DNA of 33,195 nt from Candidatus Aadella gelida (GTDB taxonomy: Bacteria > Omnitrophota > Gorgyraeia > Tantalellales > Tantalellaceae): positions 1 through 33,195 of the forward strand of contig JAVCDB010000037.1 of the NCBI GenBank assembly GCA_030765205.1, written 5' to 3'. A model generated the notes under the pieces. It searched no databases. It saw only the letters and a program-made list of their open reading frames with translations, and was not told the DNA's origin. A program made the translations under genes and the position numbers. Below, in pieces: positions 7,973-16,451 of the stretch (position 1 is its first letter; each line of letters begins with the position of its first letter).

Positions 7973-8578
7973 ATGGAAATGGATCTAAAAGGAATAATAG
8001 AAAAAATAAAAGAAGAAGGCGTTTCTGAAGCCGACAAAAAAGCCGAAGAAATTATCTCTGGGGCCGAAACAAAGGCTAAAAGTATTATTAAAGAGACTGA
8101 AGAGAAAAAAGATAAGATCCTTAAAAAAGCCGCAGAAGAAGCCGATAAACTGCGCAAAAATGCTGACGAATCCGTAAAGCAAGCTTCACGAGACGCAATG
8201 CTCGCTTTAAAAGCCAGCTTAATCGGACTATTCGACACAGTTATCAAAGAAGAAGTGTCCAAAGAATTAAACCCTGATATTCTCAAGGAAACCATAGTTA
8301 ACTTTGTAGATAAGTTCGGAGACTCAGAACACACATCACTTGAAATATTACTTAATGAGAAAGACAAAAAGTCTCTTGAAAAAACATTATTTGCCAGGTT
8401 CAAGGACCGAATGAAAACCGAAGTAACCTTAAAAGTCTCTCCTTCTGTAGAAAAAGGATTCAGAATAGGCGAAAAAGGAAGCAATTCCTATTATGATGTC
8501 ACCGATGACGCTGTTGCAGAAGCTTTTAAAGCATTTTTGAATCCCAAAATATCCAAAATCATAGATAAAAATGGCTAA
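7973..8578 (+). CDS. atpE: V-type ATPase subunit E
   Basis: Subunit E forms a peripheral stalk that ties the catalytic head to subunit I. The 201-residue sequence begins with a long Ala/Lys/Glu-rich helix (residues 1-85, probable coiled coil) and continues in a mixed alpha/beta C-terminal domain ending in KISKIIDKNG, as in E-type stalks. AAGGAGAAGG precedes the ATG. It is the first gene of the ATPase operon and overlaps the next gene by 8 nt. No subunit G/H partner gene is visible in the operon, so either E works with DUF2764 or the partner is elsewhere. Confidence 0.9.
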   Translation: MEMDLKGIIEKIKEEGVSEADKKAEEIISGAETKAKSIIKETEEKKDKILKKAAEEADKLRKNADESVKQASRDAMLALKASLIGLFDTVIKEEVSKELNPDILKETIVNFVDKFGDSEHTSLEILLNEKDKKSLEKTLFARFKDRMKTEVTLKVSPSVEKGFRIGEKGSNSYYDVTDDAVAEAFKAFLNPKISKIIDKNG

Positions 8579-9080
8579 ATATTACTATCTAAAAGCGTCG
8601 TTGCCGTATATTGAGTTTGGGAAAGAGCCCCCGATAACAGCGGAGGAGTTTATCTCTGAATGCAGCAAGTGGCTGGACGGTAAGGCTCTCCAAATATTAA
8701 TAAACACGCGCCTTAACAATTATGAATTCGGAAAAGACGAAACTTTAGTCTCCAAAGAATGGAAAGAGTTCGACACTGACTTGCGCAAAGAAATAGCGCC
8801 GGCGAGAGTTAAAGGGCAAGGATCAGGGGAGAGACTTACAGCAAGAGTTAAAAGGATCCTAGCGCAAGAGAATCCACTGGAGGCGGAAAAAGAATCAGAA
8901 CGGATAAGATGGGAATATCTCGAAGATAAAGAAATTTTATGTGAATTTGACCTGAACGATTTAATAATTTATTTTCTTAAACTTCAGATCGCTGCGCGTC
9001 TTCATTCTTTTAATAAAGACGAAGGAGAAGGTCTGTTTTATAAACTATGTGAGGTAGGGAATGAGCAAACAAAAGGGTGA
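8571..9080 (+). CDS. DUF2764 protein of the V-type ATPase operon
   Basis: The 169-residue protein begins MAKYYYLKASLPYIEFGKEPPI, the N-terminal pattern of DUF2764 proteins, which in Chlamydiae and Bacteroidetes lie between subunits E and A of V-type ATPases. That position is held by subunit C in other operons, so a role as a short central-stalk or C-like subunit is plausible but unproven. It is mostly helical and has no membrane segment. The gene overlaps atpE by 8 nt and atpA by 20 nt, which indicates translational coupling and fixed stoichiometry. Confidence 0.82.
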   Translation: MAKYYYLKASLPYIEFGKEPPITAEEFISECSKWLDGKALQILINTRLNNYEFGKDETLVSKEWKEFDTDLRKEIAPARVKGQGSGERLTARVKRILAQENPLEAEKESERIRWEYLEDKEILCEFDLNDLIIYFLKLQIAARLHSFNKDEGEGLFYKLCEVGNEQTKG

Positions 9081-10812
9081 AATAATAGCGATCAACAGTA
9101 ACATGATAAGGGTGCGGTTTAAAGACGACATTATGCAAAATGAAGTAGCTTATGTTATCAGCGGACCAAAAAGATTAAAAGCTGAAGTTATTAAGATCCG
9201 GGGCGATACGGCATTTTTGCAGGTCTTTGAGTACACAAAAGGGATAAAGGTAGGCGATAATGTCGAGTTTTCAGGCAAAATGCTTTCAGTCCAGCTCGGG
9301 CCGGGTCTTCTAGCTCAAATATATGATGGGCTGCAAAACTCCTTACCCGACTTAGCTGAAGAGTTTGGTTTTTTTCTGCCGGCAGGGGTAGAACTCGATG
9401 CGATAGACCAGAAACAAAACTGGTTATTCACGCCGCTCGCAAAAAAAGGTGATAAAGTCACAGCAGGCAGCGTTTTAGGTTTCGTGCCTGAAGGAATCTT
9501 TCAGCACAAGATCATGGTGCCTTTCTACTTGAACGAAGAATACGTAGTCGAAGACGTAAAAGGAAAGGGCGAGTATAACGTCAACGAGAAAATAGCTGTT
9601 CTAAAAAGCGCGAAAGGCAAAGAAATTGACGTAACAATGATGTTTGAGTGGCCCGTAAAGATACCGATCGACGCTTATAAAGAAAAAATGCAGCCAACAG
9701 AATCTTTAATCACGAAAATCAGAATAATAGATACATTGTTCCCAATAGCCAAAGGAGGAACCTATTGTATTCCGGGGCCGTTTGGAGCAGGAAAGACCGT
9801 TTTGCAGCAGATCACGAGCCGGCATGCTGATGTTGACATAGTTATTGTAGCAGCTTGCGGGGAAAGAGCCGGAGAAGTGGTTGAGACGCTTAAAGAGTTC
9901 CCTAAACTTACAGATCCGCGTACGGGGAAAAGTTTGATGGAAAGAACGATAATAATATGCAACACTTCCTCAATGCCCGTAGCGGCACGAGAAGCCTCAG
10001 TTTATACCGCCTCAACAATAGCAGAATATTACCGGCAAATGGGGTTGAATGTTCTTCTGCTCGCCGACTCAACGTCAAGATGGGCACAGGCTATGAGAGA
10101 GATTTCGGGTAGACTTGAAGAAATCCCGGGAGAGGAAGCATATCCGGCATATCTTGAATCGCGTATAGCGAGCTTTTATGAGAGAGCCGGTGTTGTGAAG
10201 CTTCATGACGGCGCCATGGGGAGCCTTACCATAGGAGGCACCGTCTCACCTGCCGGAGGGAATTTTGAAGAACCGGTAACTCAAGGAACACTAAAAGTTG
10301 TTGGAGCGTTTCATGGGCTCTCGAGAGAAAGAGCAGATGCCAGGAAATTTCCTTCGGTCAACCCTCTTGAAAGCTGGAGTAAATATAAAAATTTTATTGA
10401 TGACGAATTGGTGAATAGAGCTAAAGCAATACTTAAGCAAGGGGAAGAAGTTGATCAGATGATGAAAGTTGTCGGAGAAGAAGGGACAAATCTGGAAGAC
10501 TTTCTCATCTTTTTAAAAAGCGCATTTCTGGATGGTATATACCTCCAGCAGAACGGATTTGACGAAGTTGATGCGGCAACTACCGGGGAGAGGCAGAAAT
10601 ATGTTTTTGAAAAAATAGATACCATTCTACAAAAAGAATTTAGTTTTAAAGATAAAACACAAGCCAGACAATTTTTTTATGCTTTAAGACATAAATTCAT
10701 AGATTGGAACTATATAAAATGGGATTCCGATAAGTTTAAGAGTCAGGAAAAAGAGATCGATAACTTTTTAGGGACGGGAAAAGTGCTCATGCAGGCAGAG
10801 CAAAATATATAA
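9061..10812 (+). CDS. atpA: V-type ATPase catalytic subunit A
   Basis: Subunit A carries the catalytic nucleotide sites of the head. The 583 residues contain the N-terminal beta-barrel, the long non-homologous insert typical of A subunits (about 110-200), the P-loop GPFGAGKT at 239-246, the [14 protein letters not shown] segment near 345-358 and the [10 protein letters not shown] segment just after it. The C-terminal helical domain follows. The length is normal. It overlaps the DUF2764 gene by 20 nt and is followed by atpB after 19 nt. Confidence 0.97.
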   Translation: MSKQKGEIIAINSNMIRVRFKDDIMQNEVAYVISGPKRLKAEVIKIRGDTAFLQVFEYTKGIKVGDNVEFSGKMLSVQLGPGLLAQIYDGLQNSLPDLAEEFGFFLPAGVELDAIDQKQNWLFTPLAKKGDKVTAGSVLGFVPEGIFQHKIMVPFYLNEEYVVEDVKGKGEYNVNEKIAVLKSAKGKEIDVTMMFEWPVKIPIDAYKEKMQPTESLITKIRIIDTLFPIAKGGTYCIPGPFGAGKTVLQQITSRHADVDIVIVAACGERAGEVVETLKEFPKLTDPRTGKSLMERTIIICNTSSMPVAAREASVYTASTIAEYYRQMGLNVLLLADSTSRWAQAMREISGRLEEIPGEEAYPAYLESRIASFYERAGVVKLHDGAMGSLTIGGTVSPAGGNFEEPVTQGTLKVVGAFHGLSRERADARKFPSVNPLESWSKYKNFIDDELVNRAKAILKQGEEVDQMMKVVGEEGTNLEDFLIFLKSAFLDGIYLQQNGFDEVDAATTGERQKYVFEKIDTILQKEFSFKDKTQARQFFYALRHKFIDWNYIKWDSDKFKSQEKEIDNFLGTGKVLMQAEQNI

Positions 10813-10831
10813 AATTAAGGAAGGAAATCAA

Positions 10832-12127
10832 ATGAGAAAAGTATGCACCAAGATACTTAATATAACCGGGAATGTGGTCACAGTTAAAGCTGACGGCATA
10901 GCTTATGAAGAACTTGCTCAAATATCCACGCAAAGAGGATCATCCCTTGCGCAGGTCATTAGGCTTGACGGAGGGCTTGTTCATCTTCAGGTTTTCGCGG
11001 GGGCAAGAGGGGTTTCTACGGGTGACGAAGTACTTTTTCTGGGACACCCCATGAGAGTAGGATTTTCATACGATATGCTTGGCAGAATTTTTTCGGGAAG
11101 CGGAGAGCCTCGAGATAACGGCCCTGCCATTAAAGACAATGAAATAGAAATTGCGGGTCCGGCGGCAAATCCGTCAAAAAGAGTTATACCTTCAAACATG
11201 GTCCGGACCAATATTCCCATGATAGACGTTTTTAACTCGCTTGTAGAATCGCAAAAACTGCCAATCTTCTCGGTTTCAGGTGAACCGTATGATGAGCTTT
11301 TAGCAAGAATAGCCCTCCAGGCCGAAGTAGACATAATCTTGCTGGGAGGAATAGGCCTGAAATATGATCAGTACATGTATTTTAAAAATACTCTGGAAGA
11401 AGGGGGAGCTCTCAGCAGAACGATATTCTTTGTGCATACAGCCGCTGACCCTATCGTAGAAGGACTTATGGTTCCGGACCTTACATTAGCAGTTGCAGAA
11501 AAATTTGCGCTTGATGGTAAAAAAGTACTTGTTCTTCTTACTGACATGACAAATTTCGCTGATGCGCTTAAGGAAATAGCGATAACCATGGAGCAAGTTC
11601 CTTCTAACAGAGGTTATCCCGGAGATCTTTACAGCCAGCTCGCGGCGCGTTACGAAAAAGCTGTTGATTTTGAAGGCGCAGGCTCTATAACCATTTTAGC
11701 TGTGACAACAATGCCGGGCGATGATGTTACTCATCCGGTTCCGGATAATACGGGGTATATAACAGAAGGACAATTTTATCTTCGTAACGGAAGAATAGAA
11801 CCGTTTGGTTCGCTTAGCAGGCTTAAACAATTAGTAAACAAGAATACCCGTAAAGACCATAGAGCCGTCATGGACGGGATGATACAGCTTTATGCGCAGT
11901 ATAAGGAAACAGAAGAGAAGCGCTCTATGGGTTTCAGGATGAGCGATTGGGATAAAAAACTTTTAAAATACGGGGATCTCTTCGAAAAAGAGATGATGGA
12001 TCTTAAGGTGAACATTCCCCTAGAAAAGGCACTGGACAATGGGTGGAGAATATTAGCGGATTGTTTTAATCCTGAAGAAACTAATTTTAGGACAGAACTT
12101 GTAAAAGAATTCTGGCCAAATAAGTAA
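10832..12127 (+). CDS. atpB: V-type ATPase subunit B
   Basis: Subunit B alternates with A in the hexameric head and holds the non-catalytic nucleotide sites. The 431 residues lack a P-loop, as expected for B, and show the family segments [54 protein letters not shown] and [16 protein letters not shown]. The start at 10832 follows AAGGAAGG. The 280 nt up to atpD contain the small ORF at 12167, an interruption of an otherwise tight operon. Confidence 0.96.
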   Translation: MRKVCTKILNITGNVVTVKADGIAYEELAQISTQRGSSLAQVIRLDGGLVHLQVFAGARGVSTGDEVLFLGHPMRVGFSYDMLGRIFSGSGEPRDNGPAIKDNEIEIAGPAANPSKRVIPSNMVRTNIPMIDVFNSLVESQKLPIFSVSGEPYDELLARIALQAEVDIILLGGIGLKYDQYMYFKNTLEEGGALSRTIFFVHTAADPIVEGLMVPDLTLAVAEKFALDGKKVLVLLTDMTNFADALKEIAITMEQVPSNRGYPGDLYSQLAARYEKAVDFEGAGSITILAVTTMPGDDVTHPVPDNTGYITEGQFYLRNGRIEPFGSLSRLKQLVNKNTRKDHRAVMDGMIQLYAQYKETEEKRSMGFRMSDWDKKLLKYGDLFEKEMMDLKVNIPLEKALDNGWRILADCFNPEETNFRTELVKEFWPNK

Positions 12128-12166
12128 GTAAGGCGAGGGCGAGAGCTCCTATTAAGAGGAGGAATA

Positions 12167-12394
12167 ATGCAATGTAGTTTTGAACAATTAAAAATTTACC
12201 AACAGTCCCTTGAGCTAGCGGACAAAATATATACCATAACTAAAAAGTATCCGCAAGAAGAGACCTCCGGGCCGGTTTCTCACGTGAGAAGAAAAGCTGT
12301 TTCAATGTCCTTAAATAGAGCGGTGGAAAAGATGCAAGTACCTGTTGAGCAAACCAATGAGATTAATAGAATAAAGACGTACTACCAACAGTAG
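12167..12394 (+). pseudogene. Truncated four-helix-bundle (S23/IVP-like) protein inserted between atpB and atpD
   Basis: A GGAGGAATA ribosome binding site precedes an ATG that opens a 75-codon frame. The first half, FEQLKIYQQSLELADKIY, matches the start of the four-helix-bundle family known from 23S rRNA intervening sequences and many bacterial genomes. The family core, usually RRAAVSIPSNIAEG, reads RRKAVSMSLNRAVE here, and the protein stops about 40 residues short of the usual 115-125. Only 13 nt separate its stop from atpD, so the missing part is deleted, not frame-shifted. It is probably a decaying remnant, but an intact start and Shine-Dalgarno leave a short functional peptide possible. 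Confidence 0.65.
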
Positions 12395-12407
12395 CCCTCG
12401 AACTATT

Positions 12408-13013
12408 ATGCCAAAAATAAGATTAACAAAAAACGAACTAAAAAAGCAGAAAGATGCGCTTAAAAGGTACAACCAGTATCTGCCAACCCTTGTTCTTAAA
12501 AAGCAGCAGCTTCAAACCGAACTGGCGAGAACGCATAACGGGCTGGAAGAGATCAAAAAAGAAAAAGCGCATGAGAAAGCAAAAATATATATATGGGTAG
12601 ACGTTTTTGCGGAAGAGGTCGGAATAGAAAACATGATATCTTTAAAAGAAGTTGTTACCGCGCCCGGCAATATAGCAGGAATAGATATCCCGATTTTTGA
12701 AAAGGTTATCTTTGAAGAAAAATCTTACAACCTTGAAACCACGCCTTTATGGGTAGATGAGGGCATAGAGGCGCTTAAAAAAATTATAATCATTAACGCT
12801 CAAATGAGAACATTACAAGAACAAGAGACGCTTGTCGCGGAAGAACTAAGAATAACAACTCAACGAGTTAACTTGTTTGAAAAGGTCATGATCCCTAAAG
12901 CAAAAGAAAACATAAGAAAAATACAGATTTATCTGGGGGACCTTCAGACTGCGGCAGTAGTAACGGGCAAAATAGCCAAAGAAAAAATATTAAGAAATAC
13001 GCATGGTGCATAG
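12408..13013 (+). CDS. atpD: V-type ATPase subunit D
   Basis: Subunit D is the rotating central shaft. The 201 residues form two long helices at the N- and C-terminal ends (about 1-60 and 120-195), with the family segments LTKNELKKQKDALKRY at the start and RVNLFEKVMIPKAKENIRKI near the end. The stop codon TAG (13011) is itself the first triplet of a 7-nt periodic array that fills the following gap. No clear Shine-Dalgarno is seen upstream of the ATG. No separate subunit F gene, which usually caps D, is present here. Confidence 0.92.
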   Translation: MPKIRLTKNELKKQKDALKRYNQYLPTLVLKKQQLQTELARTHNGLEEIKKEKAHEKAKIYIWVDVFAEEVGIENMISLKEVVTAPGNIAGIDIPIFEKVIFEEKSYNLETTPLWVDEGIEALKKIIIINAQMRTLQEQETLVAEELRITTQRVNLFEKVMIPKAKENIRKIQIYLGDLQTAAVVTGKIAKEKILRNTHGA

Positions 13014-13097
13014 GAAATAGTGAATAGTAGAAGATAGAAATTAGAGGGTAGAGGTTAGAAAATAGACCATTGACTATTGACCATAGACTATAGAATG
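13011..13097 (+). repeat. Heptanucleotide array (TAGANNN) after atpD
   Basis: Starting with the atpD stop codon, the DNA reads as about twelve 7-nt units of the form TAGANNN or TTGANNN in phase (for example TAGAAGA, TAGAAAT, TAGAGGG, TAGAGGT, TAGACCA, TTGACTA), with one 3-nt phase break at 13025. The units are variants, not exact copies. Confidence 0.8.
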
Positions 13098-13106
13098 ACT
13101 GCTCTC

Positions 13107-13150
13107 TACGTCATTGCGGGCGAATGATAACGAGTGTGGCAATCTCTACA
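13107..13150 (+). repeat. Diverged REP-like element in the atpD-atpI gap
   Basis: The stretch contains CGTCATTGCGGGCGAAT at its start and GGCAATCTCTAC at its end. The order CGTCATTGCGAG...GCAATCTC is that of a REP-type palindrome I know from several bacterial groups. This is an old, degenerated copy with weak pairing. Related bases occur in reverse orientation at 27911-27950. Confidence 0.45.
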
Positions 13151-13225
13151 ATAAGAGGGCAAGTTTGTGTACTGTTGAATGTGTAAAGATAAATAGACAA
13201 TAGTCAATTGTCAAGGGTCTATTAA

Positions 13226-13267
13226 CACTGCTCACTGTTTACTGTTCACGAATCACGGGTCACGAAT
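13226..13267 (+). repeat. Heptanucleotide array (CACNNNN) directly before atpI
   Basis: Six consecutive 7-mers, CACTGCT, CACTGTT, TACTGTT, CACGAAT, CACGGGT and CACGAAT, end one base before the atpI ATG at 13269. The array replaces the place where a Shine-Dalgarno would normally be. Confidence 0.8.
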
Positions 13268-13268
13268 T

Positions 13269-15062
13269 ATGATTGAAAAGATGAAAAAAATAACATTACT
13301 AGTTTCCGAGAAAGAAAGGGAACGCTTTGTATCCGCATTAAGGAAGGAAGGGGTAGTTCATATAAAAAGAACAAAAACGGTTACTTCGAGAGAAAGAGAA
13401 TTTGTCTCTGACAGAATAACAAGAGCAGAGAATACAATTAATCTTCTCCGGCCCTTTAGAATTAAGCCTTCCGGGAAGGCGCGTGATCTGAGCGAGAAAG
13501 AAATTAGAGAGAAAGAAGATAAAATTGAGTCTCTTCTAGAGGAACATGAAGGGATAGGAGAAGACCTCAGCTTGATAAAAAAAGATCTGGAATGGTTTGA
13601 CGTTTGGGGAGAATTTGATCCAAGAGAGCTCGAGTTTGTCAACAAGAGCGGCGCAGATATAGGTCTATACAAACTCACTATCCCGGAATATAAACTTGTT
13701 AAAAACACCTGCGCTCATACCGCACTCGCAAAACAAAGCGGATATGTTTTTGCTATATTGAGCGGAAAAGATATAAAAGAATCAGCACCGCTTGACAAAC
13801 AGACTGTCCCGGAAAGGTCCCCGGAAAGTTTAAGGGCAAAAGAAAAAGACTTAACAGCCAAGCTTGAAAGGATAGAAAAAGATCTAAACAAGGAAGCCTC
13901 TTTTGCTGAAACGTTCGAACAATATAAAAAGACCCTGGAAAAGGATAAAGAATTCATTTCGGTCAAAAACGGCATGGGAGTCGCGGAAAAGCTTTGTTAC
14001 ATAGAAGGCTTTTGTCCCGACAAGAAAAAAGAGAATATTATTGAGCTTACTAAAAAAAACGGAGCAGGATATCTGATAGAAGATCCGGACGACCCTGACA
14101 TTACACCTACACTTATAACTAATCCGAAATGGATAAAGATAATAGATCCCGTTTTTAATTTTATGAACACTCTTCCCGGATACGATGAATTCGATATTAG
14201 CCCTTATTTTTTAATTTTTTTCAGTCTCTTTTTCGCAATGCTGATAGGCGACGCCGGATACGGTATTATATTTCTTGTAGTAACTTTTTTAGCAAGACGA
14301 AAGATGAAACACTTACCACAAGAACCATTTTTTCTTTTATATCTTTTAAGCGCGGGAACAATAGTCTGGGGCGCGGTAACGGGGACATGGTTCGGAGCCG
14401 AAAAAATTGCCACTCTTCCCGGATTTGACAAGTTAGTTATAAGTAAGATAAGCAGCTTCAACGGAACAAATCAAAATTTCATGATATACATATGCTTTGT
14501 TATCGGTGTCATACAATTAACGATAGCACATATTTTGAGGTGCATAAGAGTCATTAATTCGCCGAAAGCTTTAGCTGAAATAGGATGGATCTCTGTTTTG
14601 TGGGGAATGTTTTTTGCGGCAGGAACTTTTGTCATAGGTAAAGAGTTTCCGCAACAGGCAGGATGGGCTCTTATGGGGGGCATAGTTTTAGTACTCTTCT
14701 TTGCCAACATAGAAAAAGGGGTAGTAAAGGGAGCGCTCACTACTTTGACAGATCTGCCCTTAAGCGTGATAAGTTCTTTTTCAGACATAGTATCGTATTT
14801 AAGACTATTCGCGGTAGGATATGCGTCCGTCATCGTGGCTCAAAGCTTCAATGATATGGCGCTTTCCGGAGGCATAAACAGTATTGTTGGAGCGGCCGGG
14901 GCCGCCTTAATTCTGTTTTTCGGCCATCTTTTGAATATTGCGTTAGGATGTATGGCTGTTGTAGTGCACGGCATTAGGCTTAACATGCTCGAGTTTTCGG
15001 GGCATATGGGCATGCAGTGGTCAGGGAAAAAATATAAACCGTTCAGAGAAGAACAGAAGTAG
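13269..15062 (+). CDS. atpI: V-type ATPase membrane subunit I (a-type)
   Basis: Subunit I holds the ion half-channels and the stalk attachment. The 597 residues divide into a soluble, coiled-coil-rich N-terminal half (about 1-300) and a membrane half with about seven hydrophobic segments from residue 305 on. The conserved SYLRLFAVG near 509-517 carries Arg512, the counterpart of the essential stator arginine. An in-frame ATG at 13281 is an alternative start; neither start has a good Shine-Dalgarno because a heptamer array abuts it. The last codons and the stop lie in a perfect 38-nt palindrome (15053-15090). Confidence 0.94.
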   Translation: MIEKMKKITLLVSEKERERFVSALRKEGVVHIKRTKTVTSREREFVSDRITRAENTINLLRPFRIKPSGKARDLSEKEIREKEDKIESLLEEHEGIGEDLSLIKKDLEWFDVWGEFDPRELEFVNKSGADIGLYKLTIPEYKLVKNTCAHTALAKQSGYVFAILSGKDIKESAPLDKQTVPERSPESLRAKEKDLTAKLERIEKDLNKEASFAETFEQYKKTLEKDKEFISVKNGMGVAEKLCYIEGFCPDKKKENIIELTKKNGAGYLIEDPDDPDITPTLITNPKWIKIIDPVFNFMNTLPGYDEFDISPYFLIFFSLFFAMLIGDAGYGIIFLVVTFLARRKMKHLPQEPFFLLYLLSAGTIVWGAVTGTWFGAEKIATLPGFDKLVISKISSFNGTNQNFMIYICFVIGVIQLTIAHILRCIRVINSPKALAEIGWISVLWGMFFAAGTFVIGKEFPQQAGWALMGGIVLVLFFANIEKGVVKGALTTLTDLPLSVISSFSDIVSYLRLFAVGYASVIVAQSFNDMALSGGINSIVGAAGAALILFFGHLLNIALGCMAVVVHGIRLNMLEFSGHMGMQWSGKKYKPFREEQK

Positions 15063-15090
15063 CTGGGGTTTAAACCCCAGCTACTTCTGT
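15053..15090 (+). repeat. Perfect 38-nt palindrome at the end of atpI
   Basis: The stretch is self-complementary over all 38 positions, centred on GTTTAAAC at 15071/15072, and spans the atpI stop codon (15060-15062). The core AGCTGGGGTTTAAACCCC recurs at 23773-23810. No T-run follows. It could make a very stable RNA hairpin on either strand, protecting the 3' end of the upstream message or lowering expression of atpK relative to atpI. Confidence 0.85.
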
Positions 15091-15129
15091 GGATAACTTA
15101 TAAAGAGTGAAACAGATCTTACAACTGTT

Positions 15130-15150
15130 TACGAGTCACGAGTCACGAAA
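15130..15150 (+). repeat. Short heptanucleotide array before atpK
   Basis: TACGAGT, CACGAGT and CACGAAA lie in phase directly before the AGGGAGGA Shine-Dalgarno of atpK. The units are nearly identical to those before atpI. Confidence 0.7.
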
Positions 15151-15165
15151 AAGGGAGGACAAAAT

Positions 15166-15603
15166 ATGGTTCAGGGACTAGGAGACATGGGATTATCGTT
15201 AACATTTGCTGCAGTAGGTTCGGCGCTGGGAACAGGAGTTGCCGGTATGGCCGCTATAGGTGCCTGGAAAAGAGCGTTTATGCAGAACAAAATGGCACCC
15301 TTCATCTTAATAGCCTTTGTTGGGGCGCCGCTGTCTCAGACCATTTATGGGATGATATTAAGAAACGCTATACAGGCATCAAATTTTACTTCCACAGCAT
15401 CTTCATATCAGATGATCTTTGGTCTTGCTGCCGGGCTTGCAATGGGAGCTTCAGCCTGGATGCAAGGAAAAGCGGGCGCTTCCGCAGCAGATGCTTTAGC
15501 TGAAACAGGCAAAGGGTTCGGGAATTACATCATGGTTCTAGGTGTCATAGAAACAGTAGCGCTTTTTGTAATGGTGTTCTCCATGACAGCTTTACCAAAA
15601 TAG
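15166..15603 (+). CDS. atpK: V-type ATPase rotor subunit K (proteolipid)
   Basis: Subunit K forms the membrane ring that carries the coupling ion. The 145 residues make four hydrophobic helices, i.e. two fused hairpins as in the V-type. Ion-site residues align with the Na+ ligands of Enterococcus hirae NtpK: Ser57 and Gln58 (for Thr64, Gln65) in APLSQ, Gln100 (for Gln110) in MQGKAG, and the carboxylate Glu129 (for Glu139) in VIET. This favours Na+ coupling. AGGGAGGAC precedes the ATG at 15166. It is the last gene of the ATPase operon; rsmI follows after 5 nt. Confidence 0.94.
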   Translation: MVQGLGDMGLSLTFAAVGSALGTGVAGMAAIGAWKRAFMQNKMAPFILIAFVGAPLSQTIYGMILRNAIQASNFTSTASSYQMIFGLAAGLAMGASAWMQGKAGASAADALAETGKGFGNYIMVLGVIETVALFVMVFSMTALPK

Positions 15604-15608
15604 AATTA

Positions 15609-16286
15609 ATGGTTACTCTTATGAAAAGCGGGACATTATTTGTAGTTGCAACTCCTATAGGGAATCTTGAGGATATATCGTCCAGGGCTATAAAAACGCT
15701 TAAGGAAGTAGATCTTGTAGCGGCGGAAGACACAAGAAGGGCTTCTATCTTGTTTAAAGCGAACGATATAAGTCCCAAAGTAACGAGCTATCATTCCCAT
15801 AACTTGAAAAGGAAGACGCCTTCGCTCATAAAAGAGCTTAAAGGGGGAGTGAGTATAGCCGTTATTTCTGATTCGGGTACGCCTGGGATATCAGACCCCG
15901 GAAGCGTGCTGGTTGCGGAATGCGTGAAGAATGACATTGATATCACTACCATTCCGGGCCCCGCAGCGCTGATCTCGGCACTGGTCTTATCCGGCAAACC
16001 TACCAATAAATTTGTATTTGAAGGGTTTCTCTCAAACAAGAAAGCTAGAAGGAGGCGCCAGCTAAAAGACCTAGCGGCAGAAAAGCGTACTGTTATAGTT
16101 TATGAATCCCCGCATAGGATATTGAAGTTTTTAGCAGATTTTAATGAGATATTTGGCGATAAAGAGATAATTGTGGCCCGAGAGATCACAAAAAAATTCG
16201 AACAAGTCTTGAGAGGAAACGCCGCATCGCATATTCAGCATTTTACCGAGCACAAACCCCGAGGAGAGTTCGTACTTGTCTTTTGA
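15609..16286 (+). CDS. rsmI: 16S rRNA (cytidine1402-2'-O)-methyltransferase
   Basis: RsmI methylates the 2'-OH of C1402 in the decoding centre with SAM. The 225 residues start with the SAM-dependent tetrapyrrole-methylase-type motif LFVVATPIGNLEDIS, then AAEDTRRA, the loop SDSGTPGISDPG near 91-102 and TTIPGPAALISAL near 115-127. ATG 15621 is an equally good start giving four fewer residues. The protein is shorter at the C-terminus than E. coli RsmI (286), lacking the terminal extension, as in several other phyla. It sits 5 nt after atpK and may be transcribed with it. Confidence 0.93.
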   Translation: MVTLMKSGTLFVVATPIGNLEDISSRAIKTLKEVDLVAAEDTRRASILFKANDISPKVTSYHSHNLKRKTPSLIKELKGGVSIAVISDSGTPGISDPGSVLVAECVKNDIDITTIPGPAALISALVLSGKPTNKFVFEGFLSNKKARRRRQLKDLAAEKRTVIVYESPHRILKFLADFNEIFGDKEIIVAREITKKFEQVLRGNAASHIQHFTEHKPRGEFVLVF

Positions 16287-16328
16287 CCTTCCCTAAGCCT
16301 CAAAAATAGCTGCCGGCGACTATATATA

Positions 16329-16356
16329 TTGACTTTCTACTATTAATTGTTAAAAT
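16329..16356 (+). promoter_or_regulatory. Probable promoter of the ndk-yicC-gmk operon
   Basis: TTGACT (16329-16334) is followed after 16 bp by TAAAAT (16351-16356). The pair fits a sigma70 promoter and sits in the only sizeable gap before ndk, about 100 nt upstream of the start. Confidence 0.5.
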
Positions 16357-16451
16357 AATCACTAAAATGGATATCTTTACAGTAGCAAATGGTTTAGAAT
16401 CGTGTGCTGCGGGGTGTTTTTGTCTTTATTGAAAGGTGGGAGGACATATTT

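Noticed and set aside
7837-8484. 215-codon open frame on the minus strand
   Set aside because: It is a Ser/Phe/Ile-rich shadow of the Lys/Glu-rich atpE gene.
13011-13267. CRISPR array
   Set aside because: The periodic units are 7 nt without spacers, and no cas genes are present.
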